Positions 1 to 10,200 of a stretch of DNA of 64,000 nt are shown piece after piece. The translations under genes and the position numbers were made by a program. Below the pieces are notes generated by a model. That model did no database searches, was not told where the DNA came from, and worked only from the letters and a program-made list of their open reading frames with translations. Each line of letters opens with the position of its first letter. Position 1 is the stretch's first letter. This DNA comes from Vibrio mimicus CAIM 602. GTDB taxonomy: Bacteria > Pseudomonadota > Gammaproteobacteria > Enterobacterales > Vibrionaceae. Location: the NCBI RefSeq assembly GCF_000338875.1, contig NZ_AOMO01000021.1, positions 1 to 64,000 of the forward strand. Reading direction: 5' to 3'.

Positions 1-3000
1 AACACCGAGGGTTACTACGAAATCCGCGGCACCGATGTGGTGTTGACGCCAGCGGGTGTTGACGCGGTCAATGCGGGCGTGACCTTGCCAGCGGTGAGCC
101 TGACGGCGACCGATAGCGCAAATGCGACGGCGACGGACAGCGATACGCCAACGTATGCGGCAGAAAACGACGGTCCAATTGCCAAAGATTTTATGATTGA
201 ATCCAACTCAGATTATGGGGTGCTAATTGGTTTTAATAACCCTAATGGTGCCCATGGGGATAATATTTCTGATGAGGAAGATGATGCTGCTAATGGTGGC
301 AATGCTGCTCTAAAAATTATTATTACTGAGTTACCGGAAGCTGGTCGATTGATCTATACAGATCTCAATGGTGTATCTCGTGTAATTACTCTTGAGGATG
401 TTACTGCAAAATCACAATTTGAATCTGATCGGGTTTCATATCAACCTACTGATGGCCTTGGTTTCTTGTTGGGTTCTAAAGATGTACCAGATAGCTCATT
501 AAAAGGAGGCGGCTTCTTAAATTGGGGCAGCCAGATTGATGCTGAAGGTAAGGTCCGTGAGGTTGAATTAGCCAATGGCGATGTTATTACCATATCCAGT
601 AATTCTGGGCCATTAACGCAGTACGAAAATCAGGCTAGCCATGTCGGTCATGGAATCGGAGACAATGATGGTTCAGGAATTGAAGCAGGTGAGCGCATTT
701 CAATCAACTTCTCTTCTGAACCAGCGCACCAAATTAAAGTTGGTTTAGATGGGTTGGGTGGTTTGTTCGAAAGTCGTGATCCTGGTGCTGCATTAATTAC
801 TGTTACTTACAGTGATGGAACGACAGAACAATTCGAAGTACGTAAGCCAAGTGGAGTTTATGGCGATGAAGGATTGCTACAAGAATGGAGTCATTCTGCT
901 CCTAGTGGTTTGACTATCACTCAACTTTCATTCTCAACTCTTGGTGATGGTAACTGGGAGCTGAGATACGTGGAGTCTTTGCCAGCAGATGAAACGTTTA
1001 AATATCAGGCTATTGATAGTGAAGGTTCGTTAAGTAATGAAGCAACTGTAACCGTCAACAATTCGAATGCAGATCGTACTCCTGTTGCGGAAGACGCACA
1101 TGTTGTTACAAACGAAGATCAACACTATGTATTTAAGTGGTCTGATTTCGGAGTAACGGATGTCGATACACTTCCATCATCATTATCTGTAATCATTGGT
1201 TCTTTGCCTGACAATGGACGATTAACTCTAAATGGTTCATTCATCACTATTGGTAGTGAAATCAGTTATGAAGATATTAAAGCTGGGAAATTGATATTTA
1301 CTCCAGTAAGTGATGAGTCAAGCACCAATACAACGTCACAATCAGGTAATGTGGTGGGGGATCAACAATCGGATTATGCGAAGTTTGATTTCAAAGTTTC
1401 TGATGGCATTAGTACTAGCCGGGAGCATTCTGTTGTTATTGATGTGTCTGCGGTTGCAGATAAACCAAAAGTGACTGTTGCCCTACTGTCCGAGGGGGCC
1501 TTTGTTAGTGGCACACCAGAACATTTGGTTGGCGGAAAAAATTATTTAGGCTGGGATAATATTGATTCTTCGTATAACAAGATCACTTTAACAGACGGAC
1601 AAGATAACCCGAATGTCATAAATACCAATCAGAGTAATGCCATTCGTGGTATGGGTTTGAATGATAGTATTCAAACAAATAATACGACTTATGACCAAAT
1701 CTTGGCTGGTGATGATGCAATTCTTGGTAATTCAGATGGTACGAATATCCAGTGGGTTAATGACTCTTTAACTGGTGGTTCGGGTAACGATATTCTAATT
1801 GGCGAACAAGGAGATGATGCACTACGTGGTGGTGATGGTGTAGACACGGCTGTTTATGCTAAGAATTTCTCTGAATATGAAATCGGCTCTATTTCCTATG
1901 ACGGAGGTGGTGTACCTAATTTCCAAGTTAAAGATAAGCTTGTTACTGTTGATAATCCGTATGCTGGAGAGGGAACTGATCAACTTTATTCGATTGAGAG
2001 ACTTCAATTTGCAGATGGCACATATTATTTCGATGCAAGCAAGGGTGAATGGGTTAAAGAGCAGTCGTACACAGAATATAAGGTTGCTATAACTGTCGAA
2101 TTAACGGATACCGATGGTAGCGAATTAATTGACAGCGTCGAGTTGTCTGGCTTGATTGAGGGTACCTTAATATACCGAGGTAATGATTTGCTAGGTGTTG
2201 CTAACAGCGAAGGAAAAATCATCGTTTCTGGTGGCTGGGATAATAATGCTACTTATCAAGTCAAAGTGCCTAGTGGTTCTGAAGGACAACTGAACCTAAC
2301 TGTTACAGCGATTTCTGAAGAGAAGAGCAATTCGGTTCAGGCATCTGGTCATGATTCTGTTCAACTGAGCTCGTTTGCAGGCCATGAAGCGGTACCTGGT
2401 GAACAAAATATCACGTTTGGCGCTGAGCATGATGTTGCTGTGGGTGATTTACAGGGCACCGTTGTTGTTCCTGGGCAAAATTATAATATTGCCTTTATGG
2501 TCGATTCCTCAGGTAGTTTAGATGCTAATAGTGTTGGAACGATTAAAACGCAATTGTCTACCGTGTTTAGTTCACTAAAAAATAGTGTTGGAGAATATTC
2601 TGGTAAGGTAAATATCTTCTTAGTTGATTTTGATAACCCATCAAGACAATCAATATCAGTAAATCTTTCTGATGGCGATGCTTTGACCAAGTTAGAGTCT
2701 GTACTCAATTCGATGCAGTCTGGCGGTGGTACAAATTATGAAGATGTATTTAAAACGACAGCTAACTGGTTCTTAAGCCAAGATGCGATTAATAATGTTG
2801 GTGCATCAAATATTGCCTACTTCATTACTGATGGTAAAGCAACGGCATATAATGAATCAGTGAATATATCAGATTGGAAAGTGGGCTCTAGCAGCACCTC
2901 ATTACAATCATTTTCAGCTATTGTAGCGAGTTTAACTTATCCATTAACATCGCCTCTAGAGTTTGCTAAGAATCAAAATATTCCGACTGCAAATGATGAT

Positions 3001-4017
3001 CAAGCAATACGTATTAATGTTGATGGAGCAATACAATATTACAAAAATCAGACGTGGAAGGATCTTGGATATAATATCCGTCCAGATGGTACCGGGCATG
3101 TTGAAGTTGTAAAAATAGTCGGAGGTTCATCAACAGAAACTATTGACTACGATGAAGCTAGATACGCATTCCAGACACTTACTAACGTAACGGTTGAAGC
3201 GATTGGTATTGGTAGCAATATCGCAACGGACTATTTAAAGGATTTTGATACAGATAAAATTATTGCGAATGACCTAAATGTTTCTAATCTGGCAGATACT
3301 ATCCTAGGGAAAATTGAAACCCTTGTACCTACCAAAGATATACTTGATGGCGGTGCAGGTAACGATATTCTATTTGGAGACTCAGTAGTATTTTCAGGTA
3401 TTGTTGGCCAAGGATACGAGGCAATTCAAAATTACGTTGCTAACAAGCTTGGTGAAGAGAGTGTTTCTGATTTCCAAGTACATCAGTATATTAGCCAGCA
3501 TACTTCGGAGTTTGATATTTCTGCAAACAATCATCAGGATGATAGACTTACTGGCGGTTTAGGTAATGACATTCTATTTGGTCAGGGTGGTAATGATTAT
3601 CTTGATGGTGGTGTGGGTAAGGATACGTTATATGGTGGTAAGGGCAATGACACACTGATTGGTGGTGATGACGATGACATTCTTATCGGTGGGCTTGGCA
3701 ATGACATCTTAACTGGTGGTGAAGGTGAAGACCTCTTCAAGTGGGTTGATAGAGATCTCGATGGTAGTAAAGATCGAATTACTGACTTTACGATTGGAGA
3801 AGATAAGATCGATTTAAGTGATCTTTTCTCTGATGAATCAAGAACTTTAGATCAGCTTCTGAACAGTCATGTTATTGAGATAACCGAGAAAGGACAGGAT
3901 TCAGAAATCGTTATCAACAAGAGCGTGACTGAGCATGTCACCATTCAATTGGACGGAGTCTCAGCGACAGACCTGATTAATAATCTGTCTTCAATAATTC
4001 AGATTAAGGAAGATTAA
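1..4017 (+). CDS. frhA: C-terminal part of a giant RTX adhesin (FrhA-like), 5' end outside the window
   Basis: The frame is open from base 1, so this is the last 1338 residues of a longer protein. In order it shows the end of a cadherin-like/T1SS-143-type repeat (to about nt 180), further Ig/cadherin-like modules, a first RTX nonapeptide block (nt 1768-1860), a von Willebrand A domain (about nt 2470-3320, MIDAS motif DSSGS at residue 835), and a longer RTX block (nt 3541-3740, GGxGND repeats). It ends in an aspartate-rich region typical of type I secretion signals. Known family role: surface adhesin exported by a TolC-dependent type I system, binding calcium through the RTX repeats and used in haemagglutination, attachment and biofilm. 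The first 180 bases are much more GC-rich than the rest. The FrhA assignment rests on architecture and on the neighbouring gene order, which I recall from V. cholerae. Confidence 0.85.
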   Translation, partial: NTEGYYEIRGTDVVLTPAGVDAVNAGVTLPAVSLTATDSANATATDSDTPTYAAENDGPIAKDFMIESNSDYGVLIGFNNPNGAHGDNISDEEDDAANGGNAALKIIITELPEAGRLIYTDLNGVSRVITLEDVTAKSQFESDRVSYQPTDGLGFLLGSKDVPDSSLKGGGFLNWGSQIDAEGKVREVELANGDVITISSNSGPLTQYENQASHVGHGIGDNDGSGIEAGERISINFSSEPAHQIKVGLDGLGGLFESRDPGAALITVTYSDGTTEQFEVRKPSGVYGDEGLLQEWSHSAPSGLTITQLSFSTLGDGNWELRYVESLPADETFKYQAIDSEGSLSNEATVTVNNSNADRTPVAEDAHVVTNEDQHYVFKWSDFGVTDVDTLPSSLSVIIGSLPDNGRLTLNGSFITIGSEISYEDIKAGKLIFTPVSDESSTNTTSQSGNVVGDQQSDYAKFDFKVSDGISTSREHSVVIDVSAVADKPKVTVALLSEGAFVSGTPEHLVGGKNYLGWDNIDSSYNKITLTDGQDNPNVINTNQSNAIRGMGLNDSIQTNNTTYDQILAGDDAILGNSDGTNIQWVNDSLTGGSGNDILIGEQGDDALRGGDGVDTAVYAKNFSEYEIGSISYDGGGVPNFQVKDKLVTVDNPYAGEGTDQLYSIERLQFADGTYYFDASKGEWVKEQSYTEYKVAITVELTDTDGSELIDSVELSGLIEGTLIYRGNDLLGVANSEGKIIVSGGWDNNATYQVKVPSGSEGQLNLTVTAISEEKSNSVQASGHDSVQLSSFAGHEAVPGEQNITFGAEHDVAVGDLQGTVVVPGQNYNIAFMVDSSGSLDANSVGTIKTQLSTVFSSLKNSVGEYSGKVNIFLVDFDNPSRQSISVNLSDGDALTKLESVLNSMQSGGGTNYEDVFKTTANWFLSQDAINNVGASNIAYFITDGKATAYNESVNISDWKVGSSSTSLQSFSAIVASLTYPLTSPLEFAKNQNIPTANDDQAIRINVDGAIQYYKNQTWKDLGYNIRPDGTGHVEVVKIVGGSSTETIDYDEARYAFQTLTNVTVEAIGIGSNIATDYLKDFDTDKIIANDLNVSNLADTILGKIETLVPTKDILDGGAGNDILFGDSVVFSGIVGQGYEAIQNYVANKLGEESVSDFQVHQYISQHTSEFDISANNHQDDRLTGGLGNDILFGQGGNDYLDGGVGKDTLYGGKGNDTLIGGDDDDILIGGLGNDILTGGEGEDLFKWVDRDLDGSKDRITDFTIGEDKIDLSDLFSDESRTLDQLLNSHVIEITEKGQDSEIVINKSVTEHVTIQLDGVSATDLINNLSSIIQIKED

Positions 4018-4025
4018 ACGTTAAG

Positions 4026-4052
4026 AAAATCCCGCCGATTGGCGGGATTTTT
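4026..4052 (+). terminator. Rho-independent terminator of the adhesin gene
   Basis: A GC-rich stem (CCCGCC / GGCGGG, loop GATT) extended by A:T pairs and followed by a T-run lies 9 bases after the adhesin stop codon. Confidence 0.9.
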
Positions 4053-4117
4053 CTGTCTTGAATCTGCTGTTCTTGTGAGTATTCACGAGCTTTGTTGCGC
4101 GTGCTTTTTTGATGCAA

Positions 4118-4666
4118 TCAGCGAAACAGATATGGAAAGAGCAGTTTTCTTTCTTCAGCAGAAAGGTTACTCACTCTTTCGATGTTGGTATCAGGGATCG
4201 CTTCTGGATTCGGGTAGTGTTTGAGCACTTTTTCCATACTCTCTTCACGGATCAGATGGAAAATCGGGTAGGGTGAACGGTTGGTAAGATTCTCATCATC
4301 TTCTGGTTCTGTGCCTGCGAAGCAGTAATCGGGATGAAATGTCGCGACCTGAAAGATGCCTTCCCAGTCTTGCTGGCGAATTAATGCCTCAACCCAGTCG
4401 ATATAGAAATTGTAATCGACAAAATCGTGCAGCAGGTTTGGGACTACCACGAGTGTGGTTTCAAGCTCTTGTGGCTCTTTACTATCGAGTTCTAGCAGCT
4501 GATCGTAGATATCTTGCAGCAGAGATTCTTCATCATTCGCCTCGCTGACATAGATCTTAATTTGTTTATTGCGCTGTGGTTTCGCCGCAAATGGGCATAA
4601 GTTTAAGCCGATCACGACTTGATTAAGCCAATGATCGACTTCTTGAATGATGGTTTCCGTTGACAT
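4118..4666 (-). CDS. DUF1415 family protein
   Basis: A 182-residue soluble protein with no signal peptide or membrane segment. It matches the DUF1415 family: N-terminal motif GLNLCPFA, central VVVPN and FHPDYCF segments, and a C-terminal region with SPYPIFHLIRE. The family is widespread in gammaproteobacteria with no established function; conserved Cys and His residues hint at metal binding or catalysis, which is speculation. It is a single gene converging on the adhesin terminator. Confidence 0.8.
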   Translation of the reverse strand: MSTETIIQEVDHWLNQVVIGLNLCPFAAKPQRNKQIKIYVSEANDEESLLQDIYDQLLELDSKEPQELETTLVVVPNLLHDFVDYNFYIDWVEALIRQQDWEGIFQVATFHPDYCFAGTEPEDDENLTNRSPYPIFHLIREESMEKVLKHYPNPEAIPDTNIERVSNLSAEERKLLFPYLFR

Positions 4667-4774
4667 GGTTGAGCTCAGTTTATCACTTCTGGTTATACCA
4701 TTACTCTAAGACGCCACTCGCTGATGATGGCTACGAGAATGGTTTTTATCAATTGGCGCTGAGCATATCACATC

Positions 4775-6031
4775 TTATACAGAAGGACTGACCAAAGCCT
4801 GGCTACCATGTGGTGTTTGTTTATTTTGTCGGCTTAATCGCCAACCTAGAATAAACAATACAACATAGAGAATTAAGCCTCCGAGTGTAACCATCGCCCA
4901 ACCACCGTGTTGCCAGCAATAAAGTAGATAGAATCCGCCTAAACTGCCACCGATATAGTAATGCACTAGATAGAGTGCTGTTGCGGTGGCTTTGGCTTGT
5001 GTCGCTTTTTGGCTCACCCAAGCGTAAGCCAAAGTGTGGGTGAAAAATGCTCCAAAGCTGATTAAAATCAGACCGAGGAGCATGGCGGGTATTGCTTCAA
5101 TGAGCGCAATGAGCATGCCTGACATACTGATCAACGCGCCAAGCATCATCCCAGGAATGGCAGCAAAACGCCGATTCCAATTGGCGGTTAATTTGGAACT
5201 CAATGTGCCCGCCAAATAGCAAACGAAAATCAGTGAAGCAATACCAATGGGAAGTGAATAGGGCTCTGCTACCAAGCGAAATCCCATGACTGAATAGAGG
5301 TTCACGAATAACGCAAAGTTCACTCCTCCAATCAACATTGCAAGCCACAAAGTCCGATTTTTTAGGTGCTTCACTAAAGCACGATTGTGGTGGAAAAACA
5401 GTCCGCGTTGGGGCTTAAAATGTTGTTGTACTGGCAGTAAATAAGCGACTAAAAGCGCGCCAATCAACGTGAAAATCGCCATTGCGATGACTGCATGCTG
5501 CCAGCCGAGCGCATCAGTGAGTAAACCTCCGGCAATACGCCCTGTAATTCCGCCAAGAGAGTTAGCGGCAATGTAGCCTCCAATGGCTTTACCAAAGGCC
5601 TGAGGTGAAAGCTCTTCTACCATATACGCTACAGCTACCGAAGCAAAAGCCGCCAAAGCAACGCCCATCAATGCGCGAGTCAGAACTAAAAACCAAAATT
5701 GCTCTGCATAAAGCATCGCTAACCCAATGAGAGGCATGGCAAATAAGCCAGTGAGCATGACCAAGCGACGCCCAACCGCCTCTGAAGTTACTGCCCAAGG
5801 AACAAGACAGAGAGACAAAGAGAACGTTGAAGCAGCAAACAACCAGTTAATTCGAGTTTCAGAAACAGCAAAATGATTAGCCAGATAAGGCAGCATTGGC
5901 TGGAAAAGGTAAAGATTGCAGAACACGAGAAATGATCCGAAAGCGAGGGCAAACGTCACTTTTAAATATTGAGGAGAATGCAGTTCAATCATACAGCGAT
6001 CCGAGGTACTAAAAGGCGGTGATGTGATCAC
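4775..6031 (-). CDS. MFS transporter (YnfM-like drug/metabolite exporter)
   Basis: About 12 hydrophobic segments over 418 residues and the usual MFS layout place this in the inner membrane as a proton-coupled exporter of the YnfM/AraJ type. The loop between segments 2 and 3 reads SEAVGRRLVM, the family A-like motif. The given start is GTG with GAGG 11 bases upstream. An ATG at 5992 (MIELHSP) gives a more typical short N-terminus but has no visible ribosome-binding site, so the start is undecided. It is transcribed away from a LysR-type gene, the usual arrangement of a regulated exporter, but that regulator is frameshifted here, so control may be lost. Substrate unknown. Confidence 0.85.
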   Translation of the reverse strand: MITSPPFSTSDRCMIELHSPQYLKVTFALAFGSFLVFCNLYLFQPMLPYLANHFAVSETRINWLFAASTFSLSLCLVPWAVTSEAVGRRLVMLTGLFAMPLIGLAMLYAEQFWFLVLTRALMGVALAAFASVAVAYMVEELSPQAFGKAIGGYIAANSLGGITGRIAGGLLTDALGWQHAVIAMAIFTLIGALLVAYLLPVQQHFKPQRGLFFHHNRALVKHLKNRTLWLAMLIGGVNFALFVNLYSVMGFRLVAEPYSLPIGIASLIFVCYLAGTLSSKLTANWNRRFAAIPGMMLGALISMSGMLIALIEAIPAMLLGLILISFGAFFTHTLAYAWVSQKATQAKATATALYLVHYYIGGSLGGFYLLYCWQHGGWAMVTLGGLILYVVLFILGWRLSRQNKQTPHGSQALVSPSV

Positions 6032-6096
6032 GATAGCAGTGGCCTCATGATTAATGAAATATATTAAAGTTATGATAGTGATATACAGGATATATG

Positions 6097-6965
6097 ATGG
6101 AAGTCCGACAACTACGCCACTTTGTCACTGTGGCAGAATGGGGGAGTTTTACATTAGCTGCCCAACAACTGCATATTGCGCAGCCAGCGCTCAGCATTTC
6201 AATTAAAAAATTTGAGCAGCAGTTAGGCGTTACCCTGTTTAAAAGGATGAGAGAAAAGTCGCACTGACCCATGAAGGAGAAGTGTTACTTGAACACGCCA
6301 AACGAATTTTGCAGCAAGTGAATGATGCACAATTGGCTGTCGATGAGCTTAAAGGGGTAGTAAAAGGAGAAGTTCGACTTGGTGCGCCGAGCATGATGGG
6401 TTCTTACTTCTTCCCCGAAATTATCATGGCGTTCAAAAGTCACTTTCCGAATTTAAAAATGACGGTGATTGAAGCCGGCACACAGTCCATTCGTAAAATG
6501 TTGCTGTCTGGAGAGTTGGATATTGGGGTTATTTTAAACCATGACTTACCGGAGGATTTGGAAGCGGATCCATTGCTCTCTTCACAAATGGTGGCTGTCG
6601 TGGGTAAAAACCATGAACTAGCTCAGCGTACAAATCTCACCTTTACGGAATTTTTTGAGCATGAACTGGTGATGTTTAAACCCGGCTATTTTCACCGCGA
6701 CTTTATCGATAAAGTCTGCCGAGAGTATAAAATTACCGCTGATTTTTCTTTTGAAACCAATCTGTTGCCCATGATATTAAGCATAGTGAAGCATGAATAT
6801 GCGATTACGGCACTGCTTGAATTGGTGACTAGTAATGAGCAAGAAGTGAAGGCGATCCCATTTGAACCGCCAGTGTGGTTGGATTTGGCGCTAGCATGGA
6901 GGAAAGAAGGTTATCTTTCTAATGCCGATCGTACCTTTATCGAATTTGTGAAAAAGTACGTTTAA
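6097..6965 (+). pseudogene. LysR-type transcriptional regulator, frameshifted
   Basis: The start ATG at 6097 follows AGGA by 6 bases. The frame from it encodes a normal LysR winged-helix N-terminus (MEVRQLRHFVTVAEWGSF..., then LFKR) and hits TGA at 6265-6267. The rest of the protein (KVALTHEGEVLLEHAKRIL onward, the linker and substrate-binding domain) continues in another frame to 6965. Restoring one base at about 6244-6246 (AAAAGG) gives a continuous protein of about 289 residues. It probably controlled the divergent MFS gene. No good slippery heptamer lies in the reading frame, so programmed shifting looks unlikely; decay or sequencing error are the alternatives. Confidence 0.85.
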
Positions 6966-6978
6966 AACGAAGAGGTGA

Positions 6979-7212
6979 TCAGTCTTTACTGCCGTAGATG
7001 CGCTCAAAATTGGTATGGTTCCAGCCGATCATCAAGCGGTCGCCAATTTTGAGTACAGGCACACTACGTGCACCAAGCGCATCCAATTCCTTACGGCCGC
7101 GCTCCATTTTTGCATTACATAAGCGGTATTTAATGCCTTTTGAGTCCAGATAACGCTGGGCATCTTTGCAATGTGGGCATTTATCTTTAACGTACAAAAC
7201 CACGCGTTTCAT
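6979..7212 (-). CDS. Glutaredoxin-like protein
   Basis: A 77-residue thioredoxin-fold protein with a CPHC active site (Cys12 and Cys15), the cis-proline segment SVPVLKIGD, and a C-terminal GWNHTNFERIY region. Glutaredoxins of this size reduce disulfides or glutathione-mixed disulfides in the cytoplasm. CPHC differs from the CPYC of GrxA/GrxC and from the CxQC of NrdH, so this is probably a general redoxin and distinct from the NrdH encoded at 49820. It stands alone, convergent with the LysR pseudogene. Confidence 0.85.
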   Translation of the reverse strand: MKRVVLYVKDKCPHCKDAQRYLDSKGIKYRLCNAKMERGRKELDALGARSVPVLKIGDRLMIGWNHTNFERIYGSKD

Positions 7213-7380
7213 AGAAGTCTCTCATGAATCAAAAGGGCGCAAAGTGTAACGAGAGTCGGGTTGAGATGCAAACATCACTGCGTTTGAAACGATTGTCCTA
7301 ACAGGTGAAGGATGATTCTTGAGTGGAAATTGAGTAAACTTGCCGACCTTTTTGCAACCCCCCCGAACTGAGCGTGTGAA

Positions 7381-7893
7381 ATGAGTATGCACCCCGCACT
7401 GAAGTACATTCAGGGATATCCCCCACATATTGTTGAACAAGTCGCTCAACTGCTGGAAAACGACAGACTGGTGACTTGGTTTGAGCAACGTTATCCAGAT
7501 CGACACGATATCCAAAGTGAAAAAGCGCTGTTTGATTTCACGATGGCGTTGAAAAACCAATATATGAAGAAGACGGCACCGCTGAGCAAAGTGGTGTACG
7601 ACGGGAAAATCCACCTGATAAACAATGCTCTTGGGTTACACAGTTATGTTTCACGGGTGCATGGAAATAAGCTCAAAGCGAAAAATGAGATCCGGATTGC
7701 CAATGTTTTTAAACAAGCACCGGAGCCATTATTGCGCATGCTAGTGGTGCATGAACTCGCACATTTAAAAGAGAAAGAACACAACAAAGCGTTTTATCAG
7801 CTCTGCTGCCATATGGAACCGAATTATCATCAGTTAGAACTGGATGCAAGGTTATACATGATGGTACTGGAGCTTAAGGCAGGTAAGGCATGA
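7381..7893 (+). CDS. YgjP-type (DUF45) metal-dependent hydrolase-like protein
   Basis: The 170-residue protein carries HELAH at residues 124-128 with a further His at 134 ([11 protein letters not shown]), the zinc motif of the YgjP/SprT-related DUF45 family, and the family pattern [10 protein letters not shown] downstream. It has no signal peptide, so it is presumably cytoplasmic. Family members are described as predicted metallopeptidases; substrates are unknown. The ribosome-binding site is weak. Its stop overlaps the start of rlmF by four bases (ATGA), so the two are co-translated. Confidence 0.85.
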   Translation: MSMHPALKYIQGYPPHIVEQVAQLLENDRLVTWFEQRYPDRHDIQSEKALFDFTMALKNQYMKKTAPLSKVVYDGKIHLINNALGLHSYVSRVHGNKLKAKNEIRIANVFKQAPEPLLRMLVVHELAHLKEKEHNKAFYQLCCHMEPNYHQLELDARLYMMVLELKAGKA

Positions 7894-8984
7894 ACAACAA
7901 ACCTAAGCCTAAAATCGGGCTGAAAGTAGCGCAAAACAGCAAATCACTAGCGAACAAACCGCAGGCCAAAAAGCCACAAATCAAAAGGCCTCAGGTTAAC
8001 AAAATGCAAGACCTCGAAGTTGCAGCAGTAAAATCTGGGTTGCACCCGCGAAATCGTCATCGTGGACAGTATGATTTTCCTGCGTTGATTAAAGTCGTGC
8101 CAGAACTGCAATCTCATGTCATTAAAAATCCTAAAGGGCAATCGACAATCAATTTTGCTGACCCAATAGCCGTTAAATTACTGAATAAAGCATTGTTGGC
8201 TCTTCATTACGGTGTCACTTATTGGGATATTCCACAGGGCTTTTTGTGTCCGCCGATCCCGGGTCGTGCGGATTATATTCACCGCGCTGCCGATCTGCTT
8301 ATAAAAGACTGTCCTGATTTAGCGCATTCACAAGTTACTGCACTGGATATTGGTGTCGGGGCTAACTGTATTTACCCTATTGTGGGTGCTACCGAATATG
8401 GCTGGTCTTGGGTAGGCAGTGATATTGACCCAGTTTCAATCAAACAAGCGAGTTTGATTGTTAACAGCAACCCGAAGCTACAAGGTAAGATCGAGTGTCG
8501 CCTACAAAATGACAGTCATAGTATCTTTAAAGGTGTGATCGGCGAAGGGGAACGTTACACGCTGACTACTTGCAACCCGCCATTTCATGCCTCACTCACT
8601 GAAGCACAACAAGGTACGCTGCGTAAGCAAAATAACCTTCAAGCGAATCAACGTAAAAAAGGTCGTACAACGGTGCGTACCTCAGCACAAACCGCAGCAT
8701 TAAACTTTGGTGGGCAGAAAGCAGAACTATGGTGCCCGGGTGGAGAGGCGGCCTTCATTGGAAAAATGGCGGTAGAAAGCCAGCAATTTGCTCAGCAAGT
8801 GCTGTGGTTTACCACCTTGATTTCTAAGGGGGATAATGTGCGCGGCATGAAGAAACAGCTGGAAAAATTGGGTGCTCAGTCGATACAGGTAATAGAGATG
8901 GCACAAGGACAGAAGATCAGCCGCTTTATTGCTTGGAGTTTTCAAAATGCAGAGCAGCGCAAGCTGTGGTGGCAGACAAAGTGA
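7890..8984 (+). CDS. rlmF: 23S rRNA (adenine-1618-N6)-methyltransferase RlmF
   Basis: A SAM-dependent methyltransferase expected to form m6A1618 in 23S rRNA. It shows the SAM-binding stretch [16 protein letters not shown] and the adenine-N6 catalytic motif NPPF at residues 229-232, followed by a basic segment ([10 protein letters not shown]). At 364 residues it exceeds the E. coli protein (about 308) because of a lysine- and glutamine-rich N-terminal tail of about 50 residues, probably a disordered RNA-binding extension. The overlap with the preceding YgjP-like gene suggests a small operon. Confidence 0.93.
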   Translation: MNNKPKPKIGLKVAQNSKSLANKPQAKKPQIKRPQVNKMQDLEVAAVKSGLHPRNRHRGQYDFPALIKVVPELQSHVIKNPKGQSTINFADPIAVKLLNKALLALHYGVTYWDIPQGFLCPPIPGRADYIHRAADLLIKDCPDLAHSQVTALDIGVGANCIYPIVGATEYGWSWVGSDIDPVSIKQASLIVNSNPKLQGKIECRLQNDSHSIFKGVIGEGERYTLTTCNPPFHASLTEAQQGTLRKQNNLQANQRKKGRTTVRTSAQTAALNFGGQKAELWCPGGEAAFIGKMAVESQQFAQQVLWFTTLISKGDNVRGMKKQLEKLGAQSIQVIEMAQGQKISRFIAWSFQNAEQRKLWWQTK

Positions 8985-9058
8985 TACTCTGTTGCTAAGG
9001 CACTAGTATTAAACAATAAGCTCAATTTGATCAAAGACTAAACGAAAGGAGGGACAAG

Positions 9059-9283
9059 ATGAGAATCGAAGACGTCCCACTCTACGCACCCTGCCAACCA
9101 CACTGGCTGTGTGTTCCTTTTATGAGTATTTTTACACTCTTGTTGTTGATTGGACTTGTTTTTTTTATTCGTATTGTTTATCGCGAATACCAAAAAATCC
9201 AGCGCGCCAAAAAGGTGCGCCGTCTACGTCGTACTCATTACCGGGATCGCAAAGGTGGTGGTCGGCCAACCAATATCAAGTAA
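9059..9283 (+). CDS. Small single-pass membrane protein, function unknown
   Basis: A 74-residue protein behind a very strong ribosome-binding site (AAAGGAGGG, 5 bases before ATG). It has a short N-terminus with two cysteines, one hydrophobic helix (residues about 20-38, FMSIFTLLLLIGLVFFI), then a highly basic tail (RAKKVRRLRR...). This is typical of an inner-membrane protein with a positively charged cytoplasmic tail. I do not recognise the family. Its 3' end nearly meets the convergent lipoprotein gene. Confidence 0.75.
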   Translation: MRIEDVPLYAPCQPHWLCVPFMSIFTLLLLIGLVFFIRIVYREYQKIQRAKKVRRLRRTHYRDRKGGGRPTNIK

Positions 9284-9286
9284 ACC

Positions 9287-10000
9287 TTAAGAGAGCGTGT
9301 CGAATAAGGCTTGGTATTTTTGTTCCAAAGCTGAATTACCTGCACGTTTCTCTAACTCAATGAGCAATTTGAGTGAGGCTTTTTGATAGCCATAACGCTG
9401 ATTCAAGCTCATTAAACGTATGCGAGCTTGAGTATATTCGCCGGCTTCAATTTCCATTTTGGTTAGCTGAAGAATGGATAGAAGTCGGGTAGGGTCATGA
9501 TCAACGGCACGTTTAAAATAGTCACGAGCTTTATCATTTTGTCCTGACTTTAATGCACACAGTGCGGCATTCTCATAGCTGGCAGAGATCAGATAATAAT
9601 AAGGTTGAGCAACAGCTCGCCGGAAATAGTTATCCGCCGTTTCGTAGTCGCCCTGTTTACATAAAAAAGTACCGAAATTATTGAGTACGTTGCCGTTTTT
9701 AGGATGCTGATTTAAAGCGGTTTGATACATTTTTCGTGCAGAATCGCTCTCACCCACGGCTTCAAAATAGTGTGCCATGGAGAGTTGTGAGCGGTAGTAG
9801 CTTGGGGCATGTTGCAACGCTTTTTCTAAGTTCTCGCGTGCTTTAATCATGCTGCCATTTTCTAAATAGCCTAAACCAAGTGCGATACGTGCTTCAGCCA
9901 TTTCAGTTGGGTTGCTTTGCGCGGCAGCCTCTGAGGATTCAGTTACGGTTACACAGCCACTTAGGGCGAACAAAACGCCTAATGCAAACACTCTTTTCAT
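9287..10000 (-). CDS. PilF/PilW-like TPR lipoprotein
   Basis: The 237-residue precursor has a lipobox (ALSGC, Cys at about 16) and several tetratricopeptide repeats (for example GNVLNNFGTFLCKQGDYETA), as in PilF/PilW pilotins that help secretin PilQ assemble in the outer membrane. GGAGGG precedes the ATG. It is not in a pilus operon, so it may be a secondary PilF paralogue; the canonical copy in vibrios lies next to ispG, as I recall. A role in type IV pilus biogenesis is therefore inferred from family membership alone. Confidence 0.8.
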   Translation of the reverse strand: MKRVFALGVLFALSGCVTVTESSEAAAQSNPTEMAEARIALGLGYLENGSMIKARENLEKALQHAPSYYRSQLSMAHYFEAVGESDSARKMYQTALNQHPKNGNVLNNFGTFLCKQGDYETADNYFRRAVAQPYYYLISASYENAALCALKSGQNDKARDYFKRAVDHDPTRLLSILQLTKMEIEAGEYTQARIRLMSLNQRYGYQKASLKLLIELEKRAGNSALEQKYQALFDTLS

Positions 10001-10169
10001 ACATCCCTCCAGTCAACGCCCCAATGATAGGCAATTCAGTCTGGAGGCCGAGCAGTGCAAACGAAGTCTGCGAGTCAGTTGGCAAATCTAAAGTGCTTAT
10101 TTCCGTGTTTGATGAAGTCATCACATCAAGTTCACAACGCTTAATGTTGGCTTGAATTCCCATCGGTAT

Positions 10170-10192
10170 AAAAAAGGCCGCTCGTGGCGGCC
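10170..10192 (-). terminator. Rho-independent terminator of metA
   Basis: Read on the minus strand, stem GGCCGC / GCGGCC (loop CACGA) is followed by six T, 8 bases after the metA stop. Confidence 0.9.
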
Positions 10193-10200
10193 AAGTATTA

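Noticed and set aside
1768-3740. GGxGxD-encoding repeats as a CRISPR or satellite array
   Set aside because: They are in-frame RTX nonapeptide codons with variable third positions and no spacers.
6240-6267. Programmed -1 frameshifting in the LysR gene at TTTAAAAGG
   Set aside because: The heptamer is not in the X XXY YYZ register of the reading frame and LysR genes are not known to use recoding.
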